A stretch of DNA of 64,000 bases from Platerodrilus igneus (GCA_036346225.1 JARFIW010000999.1:8055501-8119500), one strand, 5' to 3'. Numbered from the stretch's first letter, positions 1 to 11,129 are shown. The notes: generated from the letters alone by a model not told the origin. Numbers and translations are program-made.

Positions 1-250
1 ATTGGGTCTAAAAATGAACTATAGGTCTAAATGTTATCCGTAATATCTTTTTCCTGTATGGTAATTTTAGAAATGGTCTACTGAAATTCGAGATTCAACG
101 TAACTATTTATTGTACATCTAGATTTATCCTATAAACCTATTTTGACATTTAATACGTGTATTCTGGGAAAATTAATAAAAGAATTTATATGTGGTGACA
201 TTAAATAAGTAGTATCGTTAACGTGGAAAGAATTTGTACTTCGTATTATA
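1..250. other. AT-rich flank, nothing recognised
   Basis: AT-rich sequence to the left of the first mariner copy. I see no coding frame, repeat unit or RNA motif in it. Confidence 0.5.
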
Positions 251-252
251 TA

Positions 253-1523
253 AGAGGTTCGTTCAATAAGTCCTCAGATAAAAATAGAAAAAACTTTTTT
301 TTTTGGATAGATTTTTGTTTTCAACATAATCTCCCTTCAGCTCTACACACTTTTCTAAGCGTTTTTTCAAATTTTTTAAGCCGTCCATAAAATAGAATTT
401 TGCAAACTCCTCACAAATAGGCATTTGTTTGGGAGATGACCTCCTCGTTAAACGTAAACCTTTGTCCGTCAAGCCAATTCTTCAAGTTGGGAAATAAGAA
501 AGAGTCACTGGGGGCCAAATCTGACAAATACGGTGGATGTTGTAATAATTGGAACTTTAATTCTATAATTTTGGCCATCGCAACTGCCCAGGTGTACACC
601 CGTGCATTGTCTTGATGAAAGATGATCTTTTTCCGTTTCAAATGAAGACGTTTTGCCTCGATTTTTTCGCTCAGCCGGTACAAAAACGCCTCATAATATT
701 CTCCTGTTATTGTTTTTCCCTTTACCAAGTAATCGATGTAGATGATTCTGCGTGCATCCCAAAAGACTGTGACCATAACCTTGCCGGCCGATTTCACAGT
801 CTTCGTCTTCTTCGGAGCCCATTCGCCTTCGAAAATCCACTGTTTTGGCTGTTCTTTTGTTTCTGGAGTGTAGTGATGTATCCATGTTTCGTTGGCAGTT
901 ATGTATCGACGCAGAAAATCCCCAGGATTGCAACGGAAAAGCGCCAAATCAGCCTCAGAATCGACCACACGATTGCGTTTATTCTCCACTGTGACCAAAC
1001 GCGACATCCATCTTGTTATTTTTGTGAAAAATTCAAACGATTGTGTCTTCCAATATACTTGTAGCCTCAACTATTTCGCGCACTTTTATTCGTGGATCAT
1101 TTAAAATCATATCGTGGATTTTGTCAATCATTTCGGGGGCTATACATTTTCACAGAGTGTCCGGAACGATGTTCATCTTTTGTGGGTGTACGGTCAGGTT
1201 TAAACTGGTTCACTCAATTGTAAATAGTTACAAATAGAGAAGCACATGTGTCATGAACTTCATCCAACTCAGCTTTGATTTATTTCGCCGTTAACCCTTT
1301 TAAATACAAGTGTTTAATCAGTGCTCGAAACTCACTTTTATCCACTGTTATAATCAAATGAAAGTTTTTACTTCAATCAACAACAAAAATGAAACTACGT
1401 GATGGATACGGCTGAAACTCTAACAGCTGACTAGTTAGGAGTGCTGCTTACTATGAAAATTTTATTTTCCGTACTACGAGCTCCATCTTTTGGATTTTCT
1501 AAGTACTTATTGAACGACCCTCG
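253..1523 (-). mobile_element. mariner transposon, complete ends
   Basis: A 1,271-bp mariner copy, the usual size for the family. The left end (253-271) and the inverse complement of the right end (1505-1523) are near-identical 19-bp terminal inverted repeats sharing the core GTTCAATAAGT, differing at about two positions. Both ends are flanked by a TA dinucleotide (251-252 and 1524-1525), the known mariner target duplication. The transposase lies on the minus strand and is broken (separate entry), so this copy cannot move on its own. The TIR resembles that of the mariner at 49.2 kb only in its first bases (CGAGGGT). Confidence 0.93.
263..1349 (-). pseudogene. mariner transposase, frameshifted
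   Basis: Decayed DD34D-type transposase. The N-terminal helix-turn-helix part is readable from about 1349 (DKSEFRALIKHLYLKGL) but has an in-frame stop and frame changes. The longest open stretch, 411-1070, holds the catalytic core. The first catalytic motif reads NETWIHHYTPE where the family has DETW, so the first catalytic Asp is Asn. The second motif HQDNAR and the third SDLAPSD, after HPPY, are present. The C-terminus (MDGLKNLKKRLEKC, ELKGDYVE) lies in another frame at 263-472. Family assignment rests on these motifs together with the TIRs and TA flanks. Both the frameshifts and the missing Asp make it non-functional. Confidence 0.9.
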
Positions 1524-1615
1524 TACCTACATAACTAGTAGACGAGTTTTTAATGTAAGTGGATAGGTCGCAACCAGCCGTATTTCAAATATTTTTCCTA
1601 CATGTTCCAAAATAT

Positions 1616-2233
1616 ACCGTGCTAGTCAAAAGTCCCTTCCTCCCTCCTATCTTTTGAACGGTTACATTTATACTAATGAAATTTGGAGGGTAAAAATAAA
1701 TGAATTCACGCTTTTTAACTAGTCGTAATAGGTGACGTATTAGTGATAGATGACGTCATAGAGCTACTGTGACCAATAATTTTAAATAGGACTTTATGAC
1801 AAGTGACATCTCGTTTGAAAGGTATTAATTATATCTACTCAATCATACTAATTTTTTTTTGGGTTTAAGCTGATTTTAATAGATGAATTTAATAAATGCT
1901 AAAATTACATTTACTTAATAAACATTCTAAAGTCCAGCTCTGGTTAATTTACAAAAAATTGACGTTTTTTAATTCTCCCGTTTTTTACTTTGCTGCGTTA
2001 TTGCAAAAGTGTTCTGTACCTTGAATAGTTAGTTTAATTATTATTTAACGAGACGTTTAAATGTCTACATAGGTAAAGTCGTACGTACTGTAGTCGACAA
2101 AGTAGCAGCTGTCTTAATAATTGGTAAAAATAAAAACAATTTCCATGCAGTGAAATATCTTTCTGATGAGTTAGATTAGTATAAATATTACCGTTCAAAA
2201 AATAGGTGGGAGGGGATCTTTGATTGGCATAGT
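1616..2233. mobile_element. short TIR element (MITE-like)
   Basis: About 620 bp with imperfect terminal inverted repeats of roughly 45 bp. The left end (1616-1664, core CTCCTATCTTTTGAACGGT) matches the inverse complement of the right end (2189-2233, core ACCGTTCAAAAAATAGGTG) with scattered differences. TA dinucleotides lie near both ends. There is no coding frame inside. It is probably a non-autonomous DNA transposon of the Tc1/mariner type, but I cannot name the parent. Confidence 0.6.
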
Positions 2234-2335
2234 CTAAGTAAGTAGATCAATTAATGAAGCAGATGTAATGCAGTTTTTTTTTCATAGCTTAAGTTTATAA
2301 GAAATTATTGAGTTAATAAGACGTGTTTCAATGAC

Positions 2336-2880
2336 AATGTGCTCGTTTTCTAATCAGGTGGCGCGGGTTTCAATCCCGCATTAATCAACCTTTTTTCTCA
2401 AAGTACAGCGAGGTAAACACAAAAAAATTGTACTATTATTATATAGCTATGTGATCTAAAGTTTAGGGTACTCGTTCTCTAACTAGGCAATCTGGGTTCG
2501 AATCCCGGTGCAATCAACGTTTTTCTTTTCATAATCATGAAGTAAACAAAAATGGCAAGTGCATTAATACGACAGTTGTGACATAAAAAGTGTATAAATC
2601 AAAGATGGCTGTCGTAACGTAAGCAAAAAAGTGTAAAAATGACAGTTGTGTCACAGGTGGCCACATAGGTACTAGTTATGTAACTAAGCGGTTCGGGTTT
2701 GAATCGCAATTCAATTAACTTTTTCCTTCTCGTCATCAGCACGCAAACAAAAAATGACGGGAGTACTGTAATAACATTTGTGACTTGAAAATAGTGTGAA
2801 TCAAAAATAGTTGCCAAGACGTAAGCAAAAAAAGTGTCAAGGGAACAGTTCGAATTCCGTTGCAAATAACTTCTTTTTTT
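2336..2880 (+). repeat. tandem units with tRNA-like T-arms
   Basis: Four irregularly spaced units (about 125, 200 and 155 bp apart), each centred on a sequence like the pol III B box. The first has a perfect 5-bp stem and 7-nt loop, GCGGG-TTTCAAT-CCCGC (2363-2379). The second is CTGGG-TTCGAAT-CCCGG (2492-2508) with one G:T pair. The third (about 2694-2710) and fourth (about 2846-2862) are degenerate. Each is followed by a similar tail (CAATCAAC or CAATTAAC). Units also share GTAAGCAAAAAAGTGT downstream. No complete cloverleaf is visible, so these are not tRNA genes. A tRNA-derived tandem or SINE-like repeat is the best reading. Confidence 0.5.
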
Positions 2881-3828
2881 AACCTTTTTAAATCTTTAAA
2901 CTCTAGGCGTCATGGGTTAGGTGTGACGTGTTCGTATGACATAACAGATTACTAACGTGAGGGAGGACTGACATTCTCAAAAGAAAATTGACCAACCATC
3001 GATTTTCTTCAATAAAATCATGAAATGTAAGAAAAATAAGAAAAGACGAAAATAAATCAATAAAAAATAAATATTAACTGTTCCTCTCGAATCCCCTAAT
3101 GGAGATGCTAGAATGACGCTTCCTGAGATTTTCAGTCACAAGATGGAAGAAGAAATTACTTTAGTGCGGTGAGCCAGTCCACGCGATTGATACTGTAGAA
3201 CCTCCGTTTAAAAAAAAGATAAGTATTATAGGATTAATAGAAGGCTTACATTAGTGACGAATTAAACACTGGCGAGTTGGAAATGTGCTGAGTAAGTCGC
3301 TTCGAATTAACTGTAGTGAGTCGACGTACTTCTATTAGAAACATTTCATTTTATTAATTTTTAAAACGATCTAATATTTTAATAGCATTATCTAGATAAA
3401 ATTGAAATATTTCTCTGCTGTTTTCAAGTGCTTCAAACTAATTAAAACTATTCAAAATAAGTTTATATCAACATTTATTATAAAAAATTTAATACACCTA
3501 AGGTTTTAATTCGTAGAATTATGCTTGAATAATATTCGCATTCAATAAAATTTTCGAAAGTCGAATAATGATAAGGTTTTCTCTTTTACATAAGATCCCA
3601 AATAATCAAATTGATAGCCTCTATAAATTGAATAAAATTGGTTTTTCGGTCCGTGTACATTCTGGTCGTCTTAAACATCTATTTCATATTCCGACATTTA
3701 GAATATAACTGAGGCGCATTTCGCTAATACTAGCAGCATAAAACTCATACCATCACAAAGTATTACAATTATTCACAAGTAATAAATATGAATTTAAAAG
3801 ATATAGCAAAAGTTAATTAGCGATTAAC
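2881..3828. other. no gene seen
   Basis: AT-rich stretch with stops in all frames. I see no terminal repeats, tRNA-like fold or recognisable domain. Confidence 0.5.
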
Positions 3829-3935
3829 ACGCACGTATGTACGTACGCACGCACGCATTACAAACATACACACACACATATATACACACGCGTGCGCGTG
3901 CACATCATACACATACATGCGCATTCGTGTGCACT
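3829..3935. repeat. purine-pyrimidine alternating microsatellite
   Basis: Mixed (AC)n, (GTAC)n, (CGCA)n and (TA)n runs, including an alternating CG/CA block near 3888-3903. Alternating purine-pyrimidine DNA can adopt the left-handed form, but nothing here shows that it does. Confidence 0.85.
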
Positions 3936-4006
3936 CACCGATTGTTTATAATATTAGTATTTAAGTGAAATATATAATTAGGACTTTTCATGTATATTTT
4001 CATCTC

Positions 4007-4029
4007 AATAAATAAATAAATAAATAAAT
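4007..4029. repeat. (AAAT)n microsatellite
   Basis: About five tandem AAAT units with no other feature attached. Confidence 0.9.
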
Positions 4030-4852
4030 TCTTGATAAAATATGACGACGGGGATCCATATCCACTGCATTTTTTAAGGTTTTTTCTTTTTAGTTATTAA
4101 CAAGGATATGGTTATTTCTGTAGGACAATTTTTTTGGTGTGAAATATGTTTTAGAGATAACAAAATAACTATATTATTATATTCTACAATAAAATAGTAC
4201 GATATCAACACTTGTAGATAAATTAAAATTGCGTATCAAGTTTTTTATTAAAGTAGAAAAGTATAGGTAAATTAAATAAATTACCTTGAGAATATTTTTG
4301 CCAGCACTGGCACAATTAACGACAGAGTTTAATTGACGTCGAGATACTACACTTAAGGTTAGTAATTGAATATAACAATTGCTTTTTTCTACACGCGTCT
4401 TAAAAAGCAAAAGAAATGTTTAGGATGTCGTACACAACTATCTTCATTATTTAAATTACGAGCAAACTAAACATAAATATTTATTTTCAGTTAAATTACG
4501 TCTAATGTGCACTTTAATTACCATTGTCTAAATTAAAACCGCTTCTTATATGTATAAGGCATTCCAAAATAACTACGACTAAATACTTTAAAAAAGCTAT
4601 CAGTAAAAGATCTATTATTTTTGAGTAGTTCTTCACAATATTTGAGGTTAACAGTCAAAAATTAGTCTTCTGGGCGTCCTACAGTACACAAAGTTGTAAT
4701 TTTTATTTAAAATAAATACGAAATCACGTTTGTATAGTTTTACATTTTACAAGCAGAAAATGAATTTGGGATTAAATAGAGTGTTTCATAAAATAGTGAC
4801 ATTAAAATAGTACTACCATTAATTCACGACATTCGTTTGACCGTTTTCAAAT
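4030..4852. other. no gene seen
   Basis: AT-rich and non-coding as far as I can tell. The one open frame, 4177-4410 on the minus strand, has no recognisable domain and a composition matching the AT-rich background. Confidence 0.45.
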
Positions 4853-4872
4853 TATATTATTATTATTATCAC

Positions 4873-4929
<57 letters not shown>
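4853..4929. repeat. (ATT)n microsatellite, likely 3' tail
   Basis: About 25 ATT units with two C interruptions. Read on the minus strand it is (AAT)n starting just after the last recognisable non-LTR sequence, so it is probably the expanded tail of that element. Confidence 0.85.
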
Positions 4930-5175
4930 CTTTATTTCTCTTAAAACTACATAAACACAATAATTTACATAATTTTGGTAACTAATTAATAAGTTTTCAT
5001 TTCAGATACGCTTATTAACTTAGGAACATACGTACTAAATGATATGTTTGTAATATCACTGTTTTTGCACATATACAATATAACTTTTCAGATAATCCAA
5101 GTGTTTTTAGGTTTTCTTTTATATTTTTGGTGAGAACTCCATTAGTTGATATAACCAAAGGTATTGTTTTACTGA

Positions 5176-5803
5176 TTATAAATGCCAAATATGTTTAATT
5201 TCTATAACCAAATCGTTATACTTTTCAATTTTGTGTTTTTCAATTTTTATCAAGTTATGACTTAAAGGAACAGCAATATTAATAAGAAATCCTCTACTAT
5301 TAATTTTATCAACTAAAAATATGTCCGGTTTGTTGTACGGTATAGATCGGTCTGTTAGTATTTGTCGATCCCAATTTATATTTAACAGCAAGTCGTTGAT
5401 GTATGCTTTCGGCAAATTGATTATGTCGTCTTAAATACGCAGTAGGAGCGAGTTCAGAACAATTAGCAACAATTTGTTCTACTGTTTCACCAATTTTGTC
5501 ACTTTGCGGCATTTGTCGGTTACGTTGTATCGTAATGTGTGTTTTTCATAATTTCTTGTTCTGATAACAGTCTTGTATAGCAGAGAAAAAGCCTTCTGTT
5601 TCTGGATCTAAGTATCCAAAATTGATCCAATTTAAAGTATCCACTTTATTTATATTTTCCACTTCTAGTGATTGTGGGTAGTTTCCGTGAAGAACTTCGT
5701 TTTTCCAATTTTCACATCGATTATTTATGGTCGTAATAGAGATTTCAAAGAATGTTTCAAGTTTCAACGGTGTATAATTTTGATCATATTTTAAAATTGT
5801 CAA
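5176..5803 (-). pseudogene. non-LTR C-terminus, RLE-like endonuclease
   Basis: The C-terminal part of the element polyprotein in two or three frames. At 5546-5803 the frame includes LHGNYPQSLE and GYLDPETEGFFSAIQD, which I recognise from the linker region of such RT proteins. At 5309-5512 lies the knuckle region ETVEQIVANCSELAPTAYLRRH, in which the first Cys pair of the expected CCHC is gone. At 5176-5415 NKPDIFLVDK followed by LINIAVP and KIEKYNDL resembles the PD...(D)xAVP...K pattern of restriction-like endonucleases. The central acidic residue reads Asn (INIAVP). The endonuclease assignment is inference from motif order; the relationship to the RT at 6.0-7.6 kb is firm. Confidence 0.65.
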
Positions 5804-6039
5804 TATTTTATTATTATTTAAACCATGAAAATATTGTTGAAGAAGGTTTTCTTGTTTTCTACATAAATTGCGAATATTAAGTAATCCCCTACCTACGAAT
5901 TTTCTTGGAATGTATAATCAATCTACTGATGAATTTGAATGTAAACATCTAAATTTTGTTAGTAAGTGTCTCGTTAGTCTATCTAAATTATTTAAGTCTG
6001 TTTCGCTCCATTTCAAAATGCCAAAAGAATAGGTCAAGC

Positions 6040-6443
6040 CTAGGAATTTATTGCTAAAAACATATTTTTTGCAGAAAGTTTTGTATTGAGTAATTTTGTA
6101 AGCTTTTTTTTATAATTTAAAGTGTAAATGTCTTTCATTTCCTTATGATTTAAAGTTCTATTTTGTTTATAACCCAGGTACGTGTGAAACTGTTTGCTCG
6201 ATAATGATGGGTTTTCTTCTATAATTTCACCTTTTATAATGCTAAATGTAGCACATTTATTTACCCCAAAGGTCATTTTTATAGTAGCACTAAATAATTT
6301 TGTGGTTTTTATCGTGGAATGTAGCATCTTTTTAGTTTCTACATAAAGTTTTATATCATCTATAAAAAATAAACGTGTTAGCTTAAATTCATTTTGTTTA
6401 TAATTCATTCTAAATCCTCCATCAGTATATTTTAGAAAATGTG
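6040..6443 (-). pseudogene. reverse transcriptase, catalytic half
   Basis: RT palm with the active-site box LFFIDDIKLY, in which both Asp are present. Upstream GGFRMNYKQNEFKLTRL and downstream FGVNKCATF with HTYLGYKQNRT match the usual order of RT motifs after the catalytic box (K-box, then LGY). The frame continues across the nested LTR at 6444-7074 into the other half of the RT: the left half resumes FLKYTDGGF exactly where the right half stops at NPLSH. Stops outside the 6040-6408 open stretch make it a pseudogene. Confidence 0.8.
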
Positions 6444-7074
6444 TGTAATAATAAAATCGTGTAATAATTCTACCTAGTACTAGGAAACTGGAAGGGTAAA
6501 GTGATTAAGCATATTATTACTTGTTACATGCCAAATTTGGCAATGCACATTGTTTAATTTGTAAATAAATTCCCGCGAATATTTTTAAATGAACTTGCTA
6601 ATTTCTGTCATTCCGGACAGTTGCGTTTACGCAAAAGGATGTGCAGGTGCGGGTAGTGTCGGAAGCGGCCATTAAGCTACAAGACCTGAAGCCAAGAACA
6701 TCTACCTGTGTTTTGTGTGTGTCTTTTCTTTTGTAGGCATGTAGGTTCCTTTATCTTTACCTTCGTGTTCCTCATACCTGGTTGTTCCTTATCGTTCCCC
6801 TACGAATAAATAGAGGATGGACGGATTGGAAATTTGGAGTCAACATGGCGTGATGTGACCCACAAAACGTAATGGACCCTGGGACTTGGCTGCAAGGTGC
6901 GATTTAAGTGAGTAAATTGTTTTATTTACATTGTGCATGAAAATTTGAACATTGAATCACCTTTAAAAGCGTTCGGTATTTGATACAAAATGGCGCGTAA
7001 TTTGCCATGTAAGGATACGTTATATTAAACAATTGCGCAATAGTATAGCAACGCGTGAAGCATAACATACTACA
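6444..7074. mobile_element. solo LTR inserted in the RT
   Basis: A 631-bp insertion starting TGTAATAAT and ending ATACTACA, flanked by a 5-bp direct repeat ATGTG (6439-6443 and 7075-7079). Removing it rejoins the RT coding sequence of the surrounding element, which supports these exact borders. TG...CA ends and a 5-bp duplication fit a solo LTR. It contains a ~100-bp block (about 6730-6810: TTCCTTATCGTTCCCCTACG and neighbours) that resembles 23120-23190. No internal coding sequence remains and the parent family is not identified. Confidence 0.8.
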
Positions 7075-7104
7075 ATGTGATAGAGGATTTATAGCTAGAC
7101 AAAA

Positions 7105-7592
7105 CCATAAAGGGCTAAATGAGTCTCCTTGAAATATTTCCACGTTTAATTTGTACGTCTCCTATGTATTCATTATTTAAAATTAATTTAGTATTCCACG
7201 TGTTCATAAGGTTATGTAGAATTCCGATTATTTTTGGCGACACCTTATATATTTGTAGAATTTTCAGTAACCAGTTATGAAGTACAGAATCGTATCCCTT
7301 GCTGAAATCAATAAAACCAACGTGTAAATTTGGTTTCTTCGATTTTGCGTGATTCATAATAATTGAATCAATTGTTAACTGTTCTTTACTTCCCAATGCT
7401 TGTTTAATACAACCTTTTTGTTCGTTTGCAATGATCTTGTTTTCAACGCAATGAATATAGATTTTAACACTTATAATTAATGTTAATAAGTTATAAATTA
7501 CATTTAAACATACAATGGATCTGTAACTTTCAGCAGATTTCATGTCACCCTTTTTGTGGATTAACATAGTTGGAATTATCGTGATTTGTTGA
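7105..7592 (-). pseudogene. reverse transcriptase, N-terminal half
   Basis: RT fingers and first palm motifs in a 150-residue open stretch. LIHKKGD then YRSIVCLNVIY is the conserved start. NEQKGC, SKEQLTIDSII and VGFIDFSKGYDSV follow; the last is the first catalytic motif, with its Asp present. IFQGDSFSPLWFCLAINPLS in the next frame (6922-7143) is the following motif. The frame change between 7115 and 7143 marks a small indel. The upstream end is cut at 7592 by the LTR of the nested BEL element. Confidence 0.8.
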
Positions 7593-7955
7593 TGTTAAAT
7601 GCAACACTGTTTCTGTTTTAAATACAAAACCAACTTAACCCTTTTCAGGGCATTTGCAAACACGATAGCAGAATCAGTTGCTCATTTTTCAGTGTTTAGA
7701 GAAATAAGTACAACAGTGAAATTAGTGTAGAACATTTAATTACATAATTAGTAAGTTTAATACAAAATTGTACACCTTGGCATTAAGCGCGCGTAATAAG
7801 CAAGCTACACGCTGAACTACCGATACGTATACGTACTACCCTTGAAGCAAGTCGCCTCCAGGATTTCAGACTAAGTGGGGCGAGAATATACAACTCGCTT
7901 CTAATACTAGGTACAGTTGAACAAAATTTATAGTATTTAAGGAAAACCTTTAACA
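7593..7955 (-). repeat. 3' LTR of the BEL/Pao element
   Basis: A 363-bp LTR. On the minus strand it begins TGTTAAAGG and ends CATTTAACA, giving 7-bp inverted ends TGTTAAA/TTTAACA. A purine-rich tract, AAGGAGGCCGGCA (7956-7968 on the minus strand), lies directly upstream of its start, as expected for a polypurine tract priming plus-strand synthesis. Confidence 0.8.
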
Positions 7956-8149
7956 TGCCGGCCTCCTTGAAATCTCCAACGTTTCAATAAAGCAAGATGA
8001 AACACGTAAATGGAATAAGCTTAAGTTATAATATTAAAATTAAGTAAAGTCAAAGGACTCAAATAGTAAGACATAAAGAACATAAAGAATAATCAAAATT
8101 AAAAGCTAAGCTAATAAAATACAACTAAGCACAAAAACGCTAATTCACT

Positions 8150-8627
8150 TTAGGAAACACACAAATGGTGCACTGAACGCTTGCATAGGTGTCCATTTGG
8201 AAGATGTAGAGTGACGTTACTAAGGACGCCATCCGCAGCAGGATGCAATTGCACTACTCTACCAAGAAACCATCGTAGGGGGGGAAAGTTCTCATCCTTT
8301 ATTAGTACTAAGGAACCAATTCGTAATTTTGAACCATTTGACTCTGCGTTGCATTTCAGGTACAACCTGAAGATTCCAGCCCTTCCAAAAATGTTGTACC
8401 AATTTCTGAACTCGACGGTACAATGTCAATCTACTTTCATTAGTATTCAATAGGTTAGGTTCAGGTACGGTACATAAAGATCTTCCGATTATAAAGTGAT
8501 CAGGAGTCAAAGGACAAAAGTCAAAAGGATCGGCAGACAGTGGTGAAAGTGGACACGAATTTAACACAGCTTCAATCTGCAATAAAGCAGTTTGGAGATC
8601 CTCATAATTTAGATTAGTGTTACCCAA
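8150..8627 (-). pseudogene. BEL pol C-terminal domain (DUF5641 type)
   Basis: Two overlapping frames give the end of BEL/Pao Pol. AVLNSCPLSPLSADP and LTPDHFIIGR belong to the linker after the integrase. GSLVLIKDENFPPLRWFLGR, VVQLHPAADGV and the terminal basic and Cys residues form the DUF5641-type C-terminal domain common to this superfamily. The frameshift near 8300-8360 breaks an otherwise readable protein. Confidence 0.82.
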
Positions 8628-9180
8628 GACTCATCTGAGATGAGTTTTAGTATTTTTACTCTGCTCTCCCACAAACCTCTTTGATGAGGAGCACGAGGTG
8701 TAACAAATTCCCAAGTAATACCTTGGTTAGTTAAGAACCTGGATATTTTTTCATTGCTATCATTGGTGTTTAAAAATTCAAAAAGCTGTCGTAACTCTAT
8801 ATGCGCCGAAAAAGTTCGTAGCGTTGTTAGAAAAAATTGTTTTAGGTTTGCCTCTACGAGCAATAAATCTTTTCAGCACTGCCAAAAAGGCATCAGTAGA
8901 GAGATCCGTAGCTAGGTCTAGGTGTACGGCCTTCGTAACCAAACAAATGAATAAACAAATATACGACTTAATAAGTTTAGCGCCGCGAGTTTTGCGGTCC
9001 TTAATCAATATTGGTCCGGCGTAATCTACACCGACGTTATGAAACACAGGAGTATTAGTTTCTAGTCTTTTAGCAGGTAACTTACTTATCAAGGGGTTAG
9101 AACTAGTAGGTTTTGCCCGAAAGCACCTATCGCAATTACGACAAGTTTGTTTGGCAGTGTTTAGGCCGGCGATGGGTCAA
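8609..9180 (-). pseudogene. BEL integrase, second catalytic Asp lost
   Basis: Integrase core in two frames. A zinc-finger remnant CRNCDRCFRAKP lies near 9110-9150. VGVDYAGPILI gives the first catalytic Asp. TIFSNNATNFFG stands where the family has S-D-N, so the second catalytic Asp is Asn. PRAPHQRGLWESRVK holds the Glu. The protein would join strands at the LTR ends during insertion; with this substitution and the frameshift it cannot. Assignment to BEL/Pao rests on the PHQRGLWE motif and the neighbouring DUF5641 and RT domains. Confidence 0.85.
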
Positions 9181-9399
9181 TAATGTTTACGAACGCAAAC
9201 CTAAAGTTGCTGCGTCCCGCAATGCATCAAGCTAATGTGGTAATGCTCAAAAATAAGCTTAGTTAATGTGTGTTTTTAGGCAGTAAAATTAGACATTTTT
9301 TTGTGATAGGCATAAGTGGAACTATTTAATCTACCACCTACTCTTAGAATATTATCTTCGTCAAGAAAAGGGTTTAATTGTAAAATACTGTAATCGGCC

Positions 9400-10335
9400 T
9401 TAATGGGCTGTTTTTGATTCAGTTGTTTTATAAGTAACCCAAAGGACTCGTTTTGACAAATCTTTCACACTATTTCGAGCATTGTTAAGTTTAGAACTAG
9501 TTAAGTTTTCTAAAGCACTCAGCTGAGCTTTGAATAAATTCCATTTGTAATCGAGATCCTGAGAGATATTCTCATTCAAAGAAGTCTTAGATTGCCACAG
9601 TTTTTGTATAAGTAATTTGCCTATAACTACAACAGGCGCAAGTAGACCTAGAGGGTCAAAAATTTGCGACACCATCGATAAAATGGAACGCTTAGTATAT
9701 CTAGAATCAGTAGGTTTTAATTGAACATCAAAACCTATAGTGTCTTGCAATGAATCCCAAGCAAGGCCTAAAGTTTTTGCACTTGCCCTCTCACCTAAAG
9801 GAATGTTGTAGAGATTATCGTTTTCTTCAGTTCCTAAAAACTCAGAGGAATTCGATAGAAATTTTCTAATCGGAAAACAGGCAGTAGCTAGAACGGAAGT
9901 CAAACCAGCTTTAATTTGTTGGACTTCTTGTATTGTGTCGCCGCCAATAAGTAGGTTATCCATGTAAAAATCGGATTTGAAAATGGCAGAAATTAGTGGG
10001 TGCTTTTTAGCGCAAAGTGCTGAGAGGTGATTTAAACACTTTGTAGCTAAGTAGCTGGCACTAACTGTGCCATAGTTAACAGTATTAAGTTCAAAAGTTT
10101 CTATGGGCAAGTTTAGTTCATCGCGCCATAGGATCCGTTGAAATTTACGCTCAGACGGTTGTATAAGTATCTGGCGGTACATTTTCTCTATATCACAAGT
10201 AAGAGCAATTTTGTATTGCTTAAAACGCAAGAGAATTGAAAACAAGTCATCTTGGACAGCAGGCGCGACGACTTGCGTGTCATTAATAGAAATGTTGGAA
10301 GATGTGGGCGCACTACCGTCACAAACCACTCTCAA
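9400..10335 (-). pseudogene. BEL reverse transcriptase/RNase H
   Basis: A 311-residue open stretch covering the BEL/Pao RT palm and thumb. RVVCDGSAP and the ISINDTQVVAP segment open the domain. LTCDIEKMYRQI carries the first catalytic Asp. RILWRDEL and TVNYGTVSASYLATKCL are family-specific. The active-site box reads FYMDN, so the second Asp of the usual YMDD is Asn. KRSILSMVSQIFDPLGLLAPV is the standard start of the connection region. It continues upstream in another frame (10344-10781). No intact RNase H can be read downstream. Confidence 0.9.
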
Positions 10336-10343
10336 TTTAGTAG

Positions 10344-10781
10344 TTAAAGAGGTAGATTTTTGACAGCGTGATGCGGTAAGTAATAAGCAGGTACATCTAA
10401 AATGTCGACTTCAGCATTAAAAGCACTTATAGGTTTGTTGAATACATAGTCATTTTCAAATAGGACCTTAGACATATGACCTAAAGAGACGTATTCGTGC
10501 ATAAATTCAGTGTATTCACGTTTAAAAGTAGGATTAGAATTGAATTTATTTTCCAACTTGAGAAAACGTTTTTTAGCAAGTTCGAAAGAATATCCCAATT
10601 TAATAAGTTTACAATTAAAAGGGATAGAGACCATAAAACGGCCATTATCATATTGTGTGATAGTTTCAGAAAAATGTTGTTTGCAAAAAGGTTCCTGAGG
10701 AGAAAGTTTAGATAACTCGTTCGAGGGTTGAACATCCTCTAATTGCCAGAATTTTTGAATAGAGTCGTGTAGACTTTTCAT
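10344..10781 (-). pseudogene. BEL RT N-terminal region
   Basis: The N-terminal lobe of BEL/Pao RT. IQKFWQLEDV, FCKQHFSETITQYDNGRFMV, the LGYSFELAKKRFLKLENKF segment and EYVSLGHMSKV occur in family order. It is separated from the palm frame (9400-10335) by a short gap with a frame change at 10336-10344 and is contiguous with it in the ancestral polyprotein. Confidence 0.85.
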
Positions 10782-10865
10782 TTTTGTACTGTTGCCATTA
10801 ATAGCTAAATTGGCACATACAATGTTATAAGCATTTGGTTGCGCAAGACAGTTACCGGAAAATAC

Positions 10866-11126
10866 TCAACCAAACGTTTTTTGCAAAATGGGCTTATTTT
10901 TCCCTAAGGAAAATTGACCTATGCACATCAAATTATAAAATTCACTAGCGCCAATTAAAATGTCAATAGGCAAAGATTTATGAAAATTAGTATTCGCGAG
11001 CTTAAATCCTTTAGGAATGTTAAGTTGCGATTTTTCAAATATTACCAAGGGTAAGCTCTCCGCGATTTTGAGAATAATTAAGCATTGTAGATTCAAAGCG
11101 TAATCACTCGTAGTAGATCGTAATTT
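10866..11126 (-). pseudogene. BEL aspartic protease (A17-like) remnant
   Basis: About 87 residues resembling the C-terminal half of the Pao-type retropepsin. LPIDILIGASEFYNLM and GQFSLGKNKPILQKTFG occur where the family has its IDxLIGxDxF and LQxTxFGW segments. The catalytic DTG half is missing because the element is cut at about 11126, so no active protease could be made. Confidence 0.7.
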
Positions 11127-11129
11127 CAA

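Larger units (their letters stand above)
7593..11126 (-). mobile_element. BEL/Pao retrotransposon, 5'-deleted, nested
   Basis: A minus-strand BEL/Pao element with its 3' LTR (7593-7955), an integrase/DUF5641 region, RT and an A17-type protease in the order typical of the family. Sequence belonging to the surrounding non-LTR element begins directly beyond the protease at about 11126-11135. The 5' LTR, gag and protease N-terminus are therefore missing, removed by deletion after insertion or never present. A target duplication cannot be defined because one border is lost. All domains carry stops or lost catalytic residues. Confidence 0.85.

Noticed and set aside
612..1064. 150-residue plus-strand open frame
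   Set aside because: Antisense shadow of the mariner transposase; no motif of its own.
2363..2508. Two possible tRNA genes
   Set aside because: Good T-arms, but no acceptor, D-arm or anticodon arm can be folded around them.
3829..3935. Functional Z-DNA or regulatory element
   Set aside because: Only an alternating microsatellite; nothing nearby suggests a gene or promoter.
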